Source: Cocos nucifera (taxonomy: Eukaryota > Streptophyta > Magnoliopsida > Arecales > Arecaceae). Taken from it: a DNA stretch of 64,000 bases. Position 1 is the stretch's first letter, and each line of letters begins with the position of its first letter. Below the pieces are notes generated by a model, which saw only the letters and a list, made by a program, of their open reading frames with translations, was not told the DNA's origin and did no database searches. The stretch spans positions 1 through 64,000 of the forward strand of contig QRFJ01006051.1 in the NCBI GenBank assembly GCA_006176705.1, written 5' to 3'. This document shows, one piece after another, positions 47,101-55,849 of the stretch. The position numbers were made by a program, and so were the translations under genes.

Positions 47101-50100
47101 CTGTGTCAGACGGTTCCTCTATTTGCTGTGGATAAGGACAAAAGTCGACCAATTACGCTCACAGCCACTAGAGGACTGTCTGGGAAAGAATGCGGATGGC
47201 TACAGCTTTCAAATTTTCTACGGACTGTCCAAAATAAATCTACCATTCAGTTGCAAAAATATTAATCAAAATTATTTATCATATTTCATGATATTGATAG
47301 ATATGTAAAGTCAGCAAAATCTTTTCATTATTGATATGCAATTTATCTGGATTCATCCTTTTTTTTGCTTACGACAGTCGATGAGACTCTAAAGCTGTCC
47401 GTCCCCTCTCTAAACTGTTTCGTCTGTGAAAAGTATACTTGTTACATTATTAAATATGCAGTTGATTACAGACTGAATTTGGTTAAATACTCATATCCTC
47501 TCTAACATACCTCTTGCAGATACATTGATGTAATTTTTGGATCATCCATCATCTTATATAGCACATTACGAAGAGCAGTAAGAAGTTCAGTATCCATATT
47601 TATCCCAGGAATGGTGTACTAGAATCTCAGATTCAAATAGTATGCTGTAGATAAATTCCATAAATAGATAAGTAGATTCATACAAGTAGAAGAGAAATTT
47701 TCAGTGGACTTTTGAATTTGTGCTTATCGGTTAGATGCAAATTCCTACCCATTTGATAGTCCCAGCAACGCTCAATAATGTTGATATATTTCTGACCATG
47801 TTTTGGATCTATCTCACTGATCTGTTTCTTTACCCTCTTCATCATATGATACAAAAAGCCCATCTGGGGGTATCGTTCACCATCCACGGTGCGAAACACC
47901 TCATATAATGGCTTGATAATCTTCACTATCTTATCAGTCCGTTGTCAAAATGACTGACTGCTCACCAAGTTCTTCACACGACTTTCCTCAGTATCGGCTC
48001 GCATATTTACTCTTCTGCCATTCGGCACTAACAAACATTTGACGCAATGTTGCTTTCTTCTTCAGAAGACGATCAAGTGCTATGTAGTTTGTGGCAAACT
48101 GTGTGATATTCGGTCTCAAAATCTCTCCCCCAGCATATATCCGCATGAATGACAAGACCCATGTATGATTGTAGATGAATCTAATAATAGTCTGAGCTGA
48201 GTCCACTACCTGCTGCACTCTACAAAGCTTTCCAATATCCATCAATATGAGATCAATACAATATGCAACATATGGGGTCTAGTAAATATGTGGTCGCTGC
48301 TCCATCAGCAACTCTTCAGCAGCCTTATATTGCGGTCCATTATCTATGATGACTGAAATGATATTCTGCTCTCTTACTAAATCAATCACCTCCATCAATC
48401 CAAGGATACAGTTAGCGTCGTGTACCTTATCTGAAGCATCAATTAATTTGTAAAAAAATATTTTTTCATCACAATAAGTCAAAAAATTGATGATGCTCCG
48501 CCTGGTAGGACTGGTCCAACCATCACATCACCATCAATCCGTATGTAGGCCATTTATTCTTGTAAGAAGAAATTCATTTCTGCAGCTCTTCTTTATTATT
48601 ATCAAGAAGCTGATCATAAATATCCTTCGGTGCTGGGGGATTTACACTCGGGCCAACTGCCTGTATAGCTGAAATGGCAGATCGATAGTAAGTATTACCT
48701 ACTGCATTTGCTGGAATGTAGCCCGAATGATAGCCTCCATCTGTGCCGCATCATCTGTAGCGGAGGCTTGCTTTGACTCTCTGGAGTGATAAGATGGCTC
48801 TGCAGCTCGACGGTCCACCTCTGCTCTCTTCTGCTTGGCTTTCTTCTTCGTTGATTTAAAATCAGAAAGGTGTTTCTTCATTAGTTGTCGGACCTCCTGC
48901 GGGCATTTTCGACATATGGCCACATCGGGATAACCACAAGCCAAATGCTGCTTCAACTTAGTTGCCTCTCCTTTCTTGAACTCTATGTTGCACTATTTAC
49001 ATCTTTAATGGTGCCGAGTCGAGAGCATTTCGCCATACTCCCAACCAATATCACGCTCTGTATCATTTTTCTTATTCATTTCTGGAAGTTTAACAAAACA
49101 TATCATTTTAATAATTATCTATAAAAATTAAAATTCTTCATCGAAAGGCCCTATATTTTTTTATTATTTAAGTAATAAAAAATATAAAAAAATTTAAAAA
49201 TTTTTAAAAAAATATTTAAGCTTAGATTCAAGTAGAAACATGTTATAGACTCTACATATATTCTTCTAAGCCTATTAATATACATTAAATACTATTTATT
49301 TTTTTATTTTATTTAAAATTAAGCTTAGGTTACTATGCATATGATACATCAAAAATTTTAAAATCGGACATAAAATTTATACTATACATAGCTTTAGTTG
49401 TCCTAAACAATATTATGAATTTACAATTTTTTTTGATTTTTTATAATTTTTTTTATTCTAAAAATATTTTTTTAAAAAATATATATAATTAACAAAAATT
49501 AATGATTTTAGCATCATCGTATAGATCTTTCAAAGGTCTATAATATATAATGAAATCATACCAAAATCATAAATTTTGGTATGATTTTTTCTTATTTTTT
49601 TTACTTCTTATTTTTTCTTTTGGACACAAACTCTGAAAAATAAAATATTTACTAACAGAATACTAGATTATTTTACTTTCGGTCGAAAACCGTCGTCTCC
49701 ACGAGGCTGTGATAATTTTTTTGAATTTTTTTCTTTTTTTAGGCTTTGTTCGCACTCTCAGCATTTTGAGAGTCTCAGGCTCATAATTTTTTTGAATTTT
49801 TTTCTTTTTTAGGCTTTGTTCGCACTCTCAGCATTTTGAGAGTCTCAGGCTCTGAGAATCTTATCTCTGAGGCAAAGGGAAGGGCCATTATTGGCCGGCC
49901 CATCCCACCCCATAAATAGTAAAACCCACCCCCCTGTCCCCCTCTCGGTACGGCTCGGTTCGGAGCCAAATCGCCTGGTACCGCCCGATTTTGGACAGTT
50001 TGATGCCGAATCGTACTGAACCGAGTGGTTCGATGCGGTTTGGGGTATTTTTTGGAAAAAAGCGCTGAATTAGACCGATTCCCCATCGGTTTGGCTCGGT

Positions 50101-52168
50101 TCCGGATGTACCGAGCGGTTCAGCTTGGTATGACATTCCATGTATGAGGTTATGGATAGGGCAAAAGAAACTATTACCAAGTCTTTCAGTGGTAGAAAAG
50201 AGAGGTTCAAGGAGGTCTTTAAAATTATTGATGCTCGATAGGAATCTCAACTACATCGTCCTTTGCACGCAGCTGGCCATTATTTGAATCCGGAGTTCTT
50301 TTATGAAAACTTCAATATTGAGCAAGATGAAGAGGTGATGGATGGCCTATACAAGTGTATACAAAGGCTAGTTCCAAGTGTTGAAGTGCAAGATAAGATT
50401 ACAGATGAACTAAATAAGTATAGAAATGCTCAAGGTCTTTTTGGAATACCCATGGCTGTTAGGCAAAGGAAGACAAAATCACCAGGTAAATAAATTAGTT
50501 TATTTTGCTTTATAGATTTAGTTGTATTCTTGTTTATATTTGCAATCTAAAAGCACTTTGACACTTATTTAATCAACAGCTGAGTAGTGGGTTGCATATG
50601 GATCTTCAACTCCAAACTTGCAAAAGTTTGTAGTAAGAGTTTTTTGCCTCACTTGTAGTGCTAGCAGTTGTGAAAGAAATTGGAGTGTGTTTTCACATAT
50701 AAGTACTAAGTTACTCTATTATTATTATTATGTGTGATAGCTTTAAGATGTTCTAGATTGGATGATAATTTTATTTTTTTATTCTTGCAGCTTCATAGCA
50801 AAAAGAGGAATAGGCTTGTTCAACAATGCTTGAATGATTTGGTATTTGTGAAATATAATAGAGCCTTGAGATGTCGATATAATAGGCGTGATACCGTTGA
50901 CTCTATTTCTTTGAAGGACATTGATGATAGTAATGAGTGGTTGGTGGGAAGAATGGATGAGGATTCTGATGATGATGTTAAATTGGTGTATGATGATGAT
51001 GATTTGACTTGGGATGTTGTTGCTAGGGCTACTGGAGTTGATGATCCTATATATCACACAAGAATTAGTACGAATGCTTCTTCATCAAGAGGGGGGCTTT
51101 ACTCTCAAGGCCTAGAGCATTAAGATCATAAATTGCAGATGAGGAATTAGAGGACTCGGAAGAGAGCAAGATATTGGAGATCAGAAGTCTGATGAAAAAG
51201 AAGATCTTATTATTGATGATGATGACTACTAGAAGATTACATCCATTGCTTGTTTATTGTTTGATTAGTTAGAACTTTTAACTAGGATTTTAGACTACTT
51301 AGTTATATACTTGTGATAGTGTGTTTTTTATTTTGTTGTAGTGTGCTTATTGGGAACAATATTTTGCTTGAATGTTCGTATGCTACATGTTTTGTGTTGA
51401 AACTTTAATGAGTTTGCATTTTAAACTTTTAATATTAATGATATTCTGATTTTAGTTTGAAAATATATAATTTTACATATTATGTATATTTCATCTTATT
51501 GTTTATAAATGGGCGCCTTATCTTGCTCACGCGCATGCTTGCGCCTAGGTTCATGGCATCCATTGCGCCTCAGTGCGCCTTTAATAACTTTGATTTCAGC
51601 TTATCTCTGGGTAAAATAGTTTTGATCTGAAGTTTAATGGGTTTCCAAGGTTTTCATGAATGATTTGCTTTGGTTCTTGAGTACCGTTGGTAGGCTTAGG
51701 AGCTAATATACTTTATCTACATTTTATGCATTTGTCTATATATTTGGATCCTTGACTAAGTTTGATGGTGGATATTCTGTTTGACTTTTTTTGTCAATGT
51801 GCTGAATTGAACCCTGAGCCTCAAGAAGGTCAGTAACACTTTCTAGTATATTTGTTTTTGGATAGTGAATTCATTCTTAATGCAGATTAAGTCTATATGC
51901 TTGGTGATTCTTTCAGAGGCAGAGGAAGAAAATAGCTGGGTTTTTGGTGATGAAGATATGGCTGATGAAGGTACTCGCTCTGGAATATGATAATGATTTC
52001 ATAATGGCTCATATTCATCCTTGTTCTCATGTCATTAGGATTAATTTATTTCTAAGCTACTCCTTTCCACTTGCAGGAAGTGATTCTGAGTGGCAACCTT
52101 CAGAAAATCTTGTCAATCCCATTGGTTATGCAAATGGTAATCATGACCTGGCTCATCAGGTCCTTGAG
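31528..52168 (+). CDS. ICln: ICln homologue, chloride conductance regulatory protein / Sm-protein chaperone (six coding exons, 3' end not found)
   Basis: Exons: 31528-31694, 31793-31916, 41392-41507, 51761-51828, 51917-51970, 52077-52168. All introns are GT-AG, and the reading frame runs through 207 codons. Known members bind Sm proteins and PRMT5 during snRNP assembly in the cytosol. Readable landmarks are MVLGLQQF, HVQPSVAIVLG, PPESPGTLYISTKRVVWLSD, GYAVDFLSVSLHAVSRDPEA, PCIYTQ, an acidic loop (EAAEDEESGGSDSE), EMRLVPSDPS, CQCAELNPEP, NSWVFGDEDM, DSEWQPSENLVNPIGY and GNHDLAHQVLE. Plant ICln usually continues about 15-25 residues with an LQINDQRFEDAEE-like tail. That exon was not found before 53465, beyond which nested retrotransposons fill the window. 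Introns 2 and 3 are about 9.5 and 10.3 kb. The exon 3/4 joint reads SHLMVDILFD where LDTLFD is usual. Confidence 0.9.
31917..37232. other. ICln intron 2, first part
   Basis: AT-rich intron DNA. Simple repeats include a 16-base G run at 33966-33981 and (TC)n at 35080-35119. The stretches 33985-34020 and 34850-35030 have CACCTAGGTGC/CTAGGT-like motifs that may be remnants of a small DNA transposon, but no clear ends were found. No exon of ICln and no other gene was recognised. Confidence 0.5.
35080..35119. repeat. (TC)n microsatellite
   Basis: About 20 TC dinucleotides in ICln intron 2. Confidence 0.95.
37233..37715. mobile_element. hAT-type MITE, 483 bp
   Basis: The ends read AGGGCTGAAACTGGATC and, reverse-complemented, AGGGGTGAAAGTAGATC (13-14 matches). 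The flanks are CCAGCCAA (37225-37232) and ACAGCCAA (37716-37723), a 7/8 match and the 8-bp duplication typical of hAT elements. The interior is rich in GATATGGATA/TATCCATATC motifs and has no coding frame. Confidence 0.65.
38050..38940. repeat. Imperfect long inverted repeat in ICln intron 2
   Basis: The left arm (about 38090-38490) and right arm (about 38530-38930) are reverse complements with many differences. CAGCCTCCGCTGGAGCC pairs with the CAGCGGAGGCAG region. CATTGGGTTTTAATTTTTTTTT pairs with the AAAAAAAAATTTAAAACTCAATG region. GGAGAGAAATGGACAGAGG pairs with the GTCCATTTCTCTCTCC region. The centre is near 38500-38525. Frames on both strands here are mirror images of one another. It looks like a foldback element or a back-to-back duplication; no flanking duplication was resolved. 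Confidence 0.6.
38941..41391. other. ICln intron 2, last part
   Basis: AT/T-rich intron sequence with (TTTG)n at about 40249-40265 and a T run plus TTTG repeats at 40914-40938. No gene, and no exon before 41392. Confidence 0.6.
41508..42738. other. ICln intron 3 before the hAT insertion
   Basis: AT-rich intron DNA without recognisable coding or repeat structure. ATTTTAGC at 42739-42746 is the left target duplication of the hAT element. Confidence 0.6.
42960..44110. repeat. Tandem repeats in the 5' part of the hAT element
   Basis: Three successive low-copy arrays. Units of about 75 bp with GATCGAAGATC(C/T)AC and GCCTCAGCCG.GGGAGAAGAG lie at 42975-43200. Units of about 120 bp with GGCC.(A/G)CGTCTTC, TTTTGCTGGTCGAAG and GACCCAGTCC lie at 43320-43535. 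A T-rich region with repeated ATCTACAGTAAT-TTTTTTAAA-ATATACA blocks lies at 43595-44050. Arg/Ser-rich or Lys-rich frames here are not credible proteins. The region ends at a splice-acceptor-like TTGATTTTAG before the transposase start. Confidence 0.65.
45678..50140 (-). mobile_element. Second hAT-like element nested in the first one (4.5 kb)
   Basis: TCTATGAG (45670-45677) and TGTATGAG (50141-50148) flank it, 7/8. Removing it with one flank copy rejoins the outer transposase in frame as RYIYE/VMDRAKE, which fixes both edges. Both ends are full of CGGTAC/GGTACGG motifs (45720-45760 and 49940-50120). The minus strand encodes a separate, more decayed hAT transposase. The AT-rich spacers 45780-46000 and 49130-49680 contain nothing else. 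Confidence 0.75.
46750..49080 (-). pseudogene. hAT transposase of the inner element
   Basis: The minus strand reads, from 49080: a BED-type zinc finger with FKKGEATKLKQHLACGYPDV and CPQEVRQLMKKHL; a Lys/Arg-rich linker (48700-48850); core blocks SVIIDNGPQYKAAEELL (48310-48360) and ATNYIALDRLLKKKATLRQM (48040-48105); GERYPQMGFLYHMMKRVKKQ (47820-47885); and the dimerisation motif SSSGCERNWSTFVLIH at about 47187-47131. Stops and shifts interrupt it throughout. An acidic, Ser-rich tail with in-frame stops continues to about 46350. Confidence 0.75.
51601..51760. other. Right end of ICln intron 3
   Basis: Short AT-rich stretch between the hAT target duplication and exon 4; it ends GACTAAG at the acceptor. 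Confidence 0.6.
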
Positions 52169-52699
52169 GTATGTATATTGTTGATTATTACCTAACAATA
52201 TGTAAACTTGAAATCATGAAATATGCTGATTGTGTTTTTCCCCCTTACATGTAAAGCTGGATGCAAATATTTTTTTCTTTGTTTTTCAGAGAAAATTGGG
52301 GAAACATATTATTACATGATAGTCATAAGCACTTGGGGTGCACAGAGGGGCGACTTGAGGATCAAACTGAACTGACTTCATTGGGTCTGTTTGGTTCAAG
52401 TTTTAGCAATATTGGCTCGGCTTTTGGTTCTTGTTTTGAAAAATCTGATTGAATTGGTTTAGTTCCATGTAAAGAGGTTTGGTAACCTGATATAACCCGA
52501 ACTGATCTGATCTATGTTATATAAAATCATGCATATAAAGTTTGTGCTATAATATACATATAATACATATCACCTCATGGTTAATAATTATATCTTAGAC
52601 TCATAGTTTATGTTAATTCTCGATTTTTTAAGTAGAATGATAGGTTTTCATGTTGTTTTGAGCTGTGACATGTCATGTCCATGTTATGTCAATTCTTTC
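52169..52699. other. Sequence after ICln exon 6; possible but unsupported last exon
   Basis: Begins with the donor GTATGT. A frame at about 52333-52452 after a CATAAG acceptor-like site gives HLGCTEGRLEDQTEL, ending at TGA 52450. It has faint resemblance to the usual ICln tail, but the rest (SLGLFGSSFSNIGS) looks like low-complexity repeat sequence. I do not annotate it as an exon. Confidence 0.3.
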
Positions 52700-53465
52700 A
52701 GGTTAAATTCATTAAATGAAGATCAAGAAGATTTGGATAAGGAGGATGAGATCAAAGAAAGATAGAGATGTTACTTTAATAAGCTATTCAATGAAAGTTA
52801 TGTAGATGATTTAGGATGTCTACTAGTTCCATTAAAAGTAGAAATGTTAGAGTTCCTAAGGTAAAGGAGGCTGTAAAAATGGATGAGAGTAGGAAAAATA
52901 GTTGAATTTGATGCAATCCCTATTGAGGTTAGGAAATGTTTAGATGATGGAGTAACCTGGTTGGCTAATTTATTAAGATTTTAAAGACTAAAGGGATACC
53001 TAATGAATGAAGGAACAACATTATAGTATCGATTTATAGGAATATAGATCATATTCAAAATTGTTATCTTAGCATTAAAATCATACGCCATACTATGAAA
53101 CTTAGGGAGAGGGTGATTGAGCACAAATTGAGGTTTGACACAATTTATCGAAGGAGAAATTTGGTTTTATATCAGGAAGGTCTATGAAAGCCATTTTGTC
53201 TTTGGAGATTAATGGAGTACTATAGTGAAAAGAGACAATATCTTCATATGGTTTTGATTGATTTAGAGAGAGAATGTAATAGTCCTGAAAGAAGTCTTAG
53301 GGTAGATGTTAGAAAATCAGTTTTCATTGGATATATTAGTGTGATTAACAACATATAAGATGGAGCAGTGGTTATTAGTGTGAGAACTATTGATGGTATT
53401 ACTATAATAGGTTAGACCAAGGATATATTCTAGGTGCTTACCTTATTTACTAGCAATGGATGATC
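52700..53465 (+). pseudogene. LINE reverse transcriptase fragment (RTE-like)
   Basis: Frames on the + strand give DEIKER, stop, RCYFNKLFNES, then IPIEVRKCLDDGVTWLANLL, SIYRNIDHIQNCYLSIKIIR-like sequence and TMKLRERVIEHKLRF. After shifts come FISGRSMKAILSLEI, QYLHMVLIDLERECN and a decayed YDGAV-like region (DGAVVISVRTIDGITI). This is the order of non-LTR retrotransposon RT motifs with the IEVxKCL and RVIEHRLR blocks common in plant RTE elements. The fragment is 5'-truncated and cut on the right by C2 at 53470. Confidence 0.7.
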
Positions 53466-53469
53466 TTTC

Positions 53470-53625
53470 TATTAGATATATGCCCTAGAAGCTAGATTGG
53501 CCGACACTTGTAATATATTCTAAGAGCATAATTTGTAATTTAGACTTATTATTAATAAAATTTGGATTATTTTTTCAATCACATTTGTGTATTGTCTGTG
53601 ATTCATCCATTGGGTTAATGGGTAT
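53470..53625 (+). repeat. C2 5' LTR, first 156 bp
   Basis: Matches the start of the C1 LTRs and stops at GGTAT (53621-53625), the G4 target duplication. The LTR continues at 60750. Confidence 0.8.
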
Positions 53626-54476
53626 TGTTGGTGCAGAAATCCGTGAGGACGTCGGAGATGGCTGGAGTGGAGAAAATGAGGTCACCGACGGGATCTGCAA
53701 AATAAAGTCCAGATCGAAGGTGGGTGGCTCCGGTAGGATCCTCTGACGCTCAAGTTAATTTTTCGACCAACTAAAATGGAGTGCTTTAGATATAAAGAGG
53801 TAGAGTAACGAGGAGGAGAGAGCTTAGAGAAAACGTATTTGGAGGGTCCCTTTTATAGATGGAGCATGTAACAAACTGATAGCGACAGTCATAACCATTT
53901 GGTAGTGGACCGCTCAGGCCACGTGGAGTTTGTTATGGAAAGTGGTGTCTGTTGTCGTGACGTGCCAGTTGAGAGTGGTGTCCGTTGTCGTGATGTGCTA
54001 ATCGAGAATGTTGTCTGTTGTCGTGACTTGCCAGTTCGTTGGGGATTAATAGTCGAAGTTCGGATGGAGTAGGCGCTGGCGGCGAAGAGCTTCAAGCCAC
54101 AACAATCCCAGGAGAGTTCGGGCTCGTTTTAGGGTTGTCTGCATGTAGGTTGATTTGTATTGTATTGAGAGCCAAATTCGTGTGGATGATGAGGTCCTTC
54201 CAGGCGACCGCAAGGAGCTCGACCGAAAGGAATTCGACTGGAGGAGTCCGGGCAGAAAGGAGTCCGGATGGAAAGGAGTCCAGACGGCTTGCGACTGGAG
54301 TAGTCCGGAAGGCTTACGTTGGAGAAGTCCGGACGAAAATGAATTCGGACGGCTTGCGACTCGAGAAGTCCGAACGGAAGGGAGTCCGGAAGGAGATTTG
54401 CTGGAGAAGTTCATCTTGGGATCATTCTGAGACAACGTTAAGCCAAACTTCGGCAGGAGCGGGTCTAACTCCAACA
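53626..54476 (-). repeat. G4 3' LTR (851 bp)
   Basis: Starts TGTTGGTGCAGAAATCCG and ends GGGTCTAACTCCAACA on the + strand. It contains a minus-strand TATA box (TATAAAAGG, 53848-53857) with GCTCCA upstream in element orientation. It also has GGAGTCCGG-type short repeats at 54220-54400, and the TTGTCGTGAC(G/T)TGCYAGT unit repeated three times at 53950-54035. Confidence 0.8.
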
Positions 54477-54500
54477 ATAGTCCCCATACTTTCGAGTTCG
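54477..54500 (-). other. Polypurine tract of G4
   Basis: Minus strand CTCGAAAGTATGGGGACTAT directly before the LTR start; it corresponds to CTCGAGAGTGGGGGGGCTAC in G3. Confidence 0.6.
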
Positions 54501-54775
54501 AAATTCGAAGGGAGTACGAAAAAGACGACTGTCGAAGTTTTTTTTTGGGTTTTGCGTCCATTGGATGAAAAGTCATGGTGTTTATCGCGCTGGCGTCGAA
54601 ACTTCTTAAATATGAAGTGATCCAAAAGGACGATATTTTAAAACTCCCGCTAGAACTCTTAGGTACGGCGTGATTAAAGTTCTGTCAGCATTGATAGCCT
54701 GCCATGATGAGTAGGACGTGTTGGCTGTAGATCGATCCGAGACGACCTGCCATCATAACTGTCTCGGGCTCTGAG

Positions 54776-54787
54776 AGATATTTAAGG
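54776..54787 (+). promoter_or_regulatory. TATA-like box of the G4 antisense gene
   Basis: GATATTTAAGG is followed by a CT-rich leader of about 300 bases (CTTTCTTCCTCC, TTCCTCCGCTTCTTCCGC), as in many plant 5' UTRs. It faces + while the element is transcribed on -. Confidence 0.5.
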
Positions 54788-55084
54788 TCGTCTTCTCCAG
54801 GGAGCCTCATTTCTCTTTAAGCCCTTCTCTTTCTTCCTCCGGTGTCCTTCCTGCCTGAGAGCTCCCCGATTTCCTCCGCTTCTTCCGCCCGCAAGCGTTT
54901 TCCTGCTCGATTTCCGCTACGCTCGTTGTCTTGTTGCTCTCCTTGACCAAACTAAGTTAGTTTTCCAACCTTTCCCTCGATTATTCTGGTGTTTCCTGCG
55001 TTTCATCCTTTTGGTTTCCTCAAGAGGATTTCACACTTTATTTTCTTGGTTTTTTGGGGGTTTTTCGACATTCATTTGATCCAA

Positions 55085-55662
55085 ATGTCTTCGAGGACTT
55101 CTCAATCTGCCGGTTCCTGGAGTTCGTCCTAGTCTTTCGACAAGGCTCGGTACGAATGAAATTGGTCGAAGAAGTTTTCGGAGCTCCAAAAACAATTTCA
55201 AGACACCGAAGCCTGGAACAACAGTTATAGGGTATGCTGGGTGGAGAAAATGTCTAGACTTGAATGGGAGCTCAAAGCGGCCAGAGACGAAGTAACTTGT
55301 CTTCGGAAGTAGTTGGCTGACAACCAGCAGATTGGCGCTGATAGAGAGTTGGAACAACTTGCCTCCTTGAGGCCTTTGGGGAGCTTTCTGAGTTGTGTGA
55401 GAAGGAGAAGGCCGAACTTTAATAGTTGAAAATCCAAATGGCCTATGAGGAACAAGCGGTTAAGGACACGGAGGTGGAGTTCGAGGTCCTCAGGAGACAA
55501 TTGAGGAAGTCCATGGATAACTTCCAGCGGGCCGACAGATTATTCGTGGAGAGCCTTTTAAAAAGAAAAGAACTCGAAGAGAAAATCGCTAGCACGAAGC
55601 AATCCTTGGCGATGGCGGGGATCGGCGGTCCTAAGTCTGAAGACTCTGATCCTTCTTTCTAG
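55085..55662 (+). pseudogene. Antisense coiled-coil reading frame inside G4
   Basis: From ATG 55085 the frame reads MSSRTSQSAGSWSSS, a stop, and then long helical stretches: KKFSELQKQFQDTEAW, VEKMSRLEWELKAARDEV and ADNQQIGADRELEQL. After one frameshift near 55365 come EAFGELSELCEKEKAEL and two stops. The final uninterrupted part, 55426-55662, contains FEVLRRQLRKSMDNFQRADR, LKRKELEEKIASTKQSLAMA and ends KSEDSDPSF. The heptad-like pattern and charge suggest a coiled coil of about 190 residues. It has its own TATA-like box upstream and AATGAA signals downstream (55714-55740). The function is unknown. Antisense frames at this place are known in Tat-type gypsy elements, but I cannot match this protein to one by eye. 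Confidence 0.65.
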
Positions 55663-55849
55663 GACTTTGTCCACTTTATCCTTCTGTATATGGCCTTGTC
55701 GATCTTTACTTTGTAATGAACTTCATTTTCAATGAAATTATGTTTTTCTTCAATCGTCTTTTTGTTCTGTTTGGGCTCAAAGTTTGTTAACTTGTTCATT
55801 TTCTTCATTTTTCTCTTGTTTCTCATAATCGAAGGTCTTTTCACGTGTC

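Larger units (their letters stand above)
44131..51123 (+). pseudogene. hAT transposase of the outer element, split and broken
   Basis: A BED-finger region from 44131 contains MDFESRGSSKKDSAGKYAHL, a decayed Cys pair, HIVGGFRNTKGCQKCPPHIREE. The core, 44690-45108, contains VARWMYDAGIPFNAVN, HKVRVLLLRKEV, WARFGFSIILDGW, FIKFIDAF and NVIQMVTDN. After a GT-AG intron, an exon from 45206 begins RLLQAKRPNLYWLSCAAHCI. The second element splits the frame after ...RYIYE, and it resumes with VMDRAKE at 50149. The C-terminal dimerisation motif SASSCERNWSVFSHI lies near 50660-50700 and KKRNRLVQQCLNDLVFVKYN at 50800-50860. The stop is after 51120. Stops and frameshifts (about 44655, 45335, 50240) make it inactive. 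Confidence 0.8.
42747..51592 (+). mobile_element. hAT DNA transposon inserted in ICln intron 3 (8.8 kb, itself interrupted)
   Basis: The left end reads TAAAGCTGTTAAAGGCGCGC and the right end, reverse-complemented, reads CAAAGTTATTAAAGGCGCAC. These are good terminal inverted repeats. Flanks are ATTTTAGC (42739-42746) and ATTTCAGC (51593-51600), a 7/8 match for an 8-bp target duplication. Inside are a BED-type zinc finger, a transposase core and the hAT dimerisation motif, all in the + direction. Without the nested element (45678-50140) it would be about 4.4 kb, a normal hAT size. The intron boundaries of ICln lie outside it on both sides. Confidence 0.85.

Noticed and set aside
52333..52452. 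Candidate last exon of ICln (HLGCTEGRLEDQTEL...)
   Set aside because: Only about five positions resemble the usual tail, and the downstream part looks like GGTTCGGTTT-type low-complexity repeat. The acceptor is weak. Kept only as a remark.
53889..54095. Thr/Ser-rich 68-codon minus frame (SRQQTPLS repeats)
   Set aside because: Arises from the threefold TTGTCGTGAC...CCAGT repeat in the G4 LTR; the partner LTR does not keep it.
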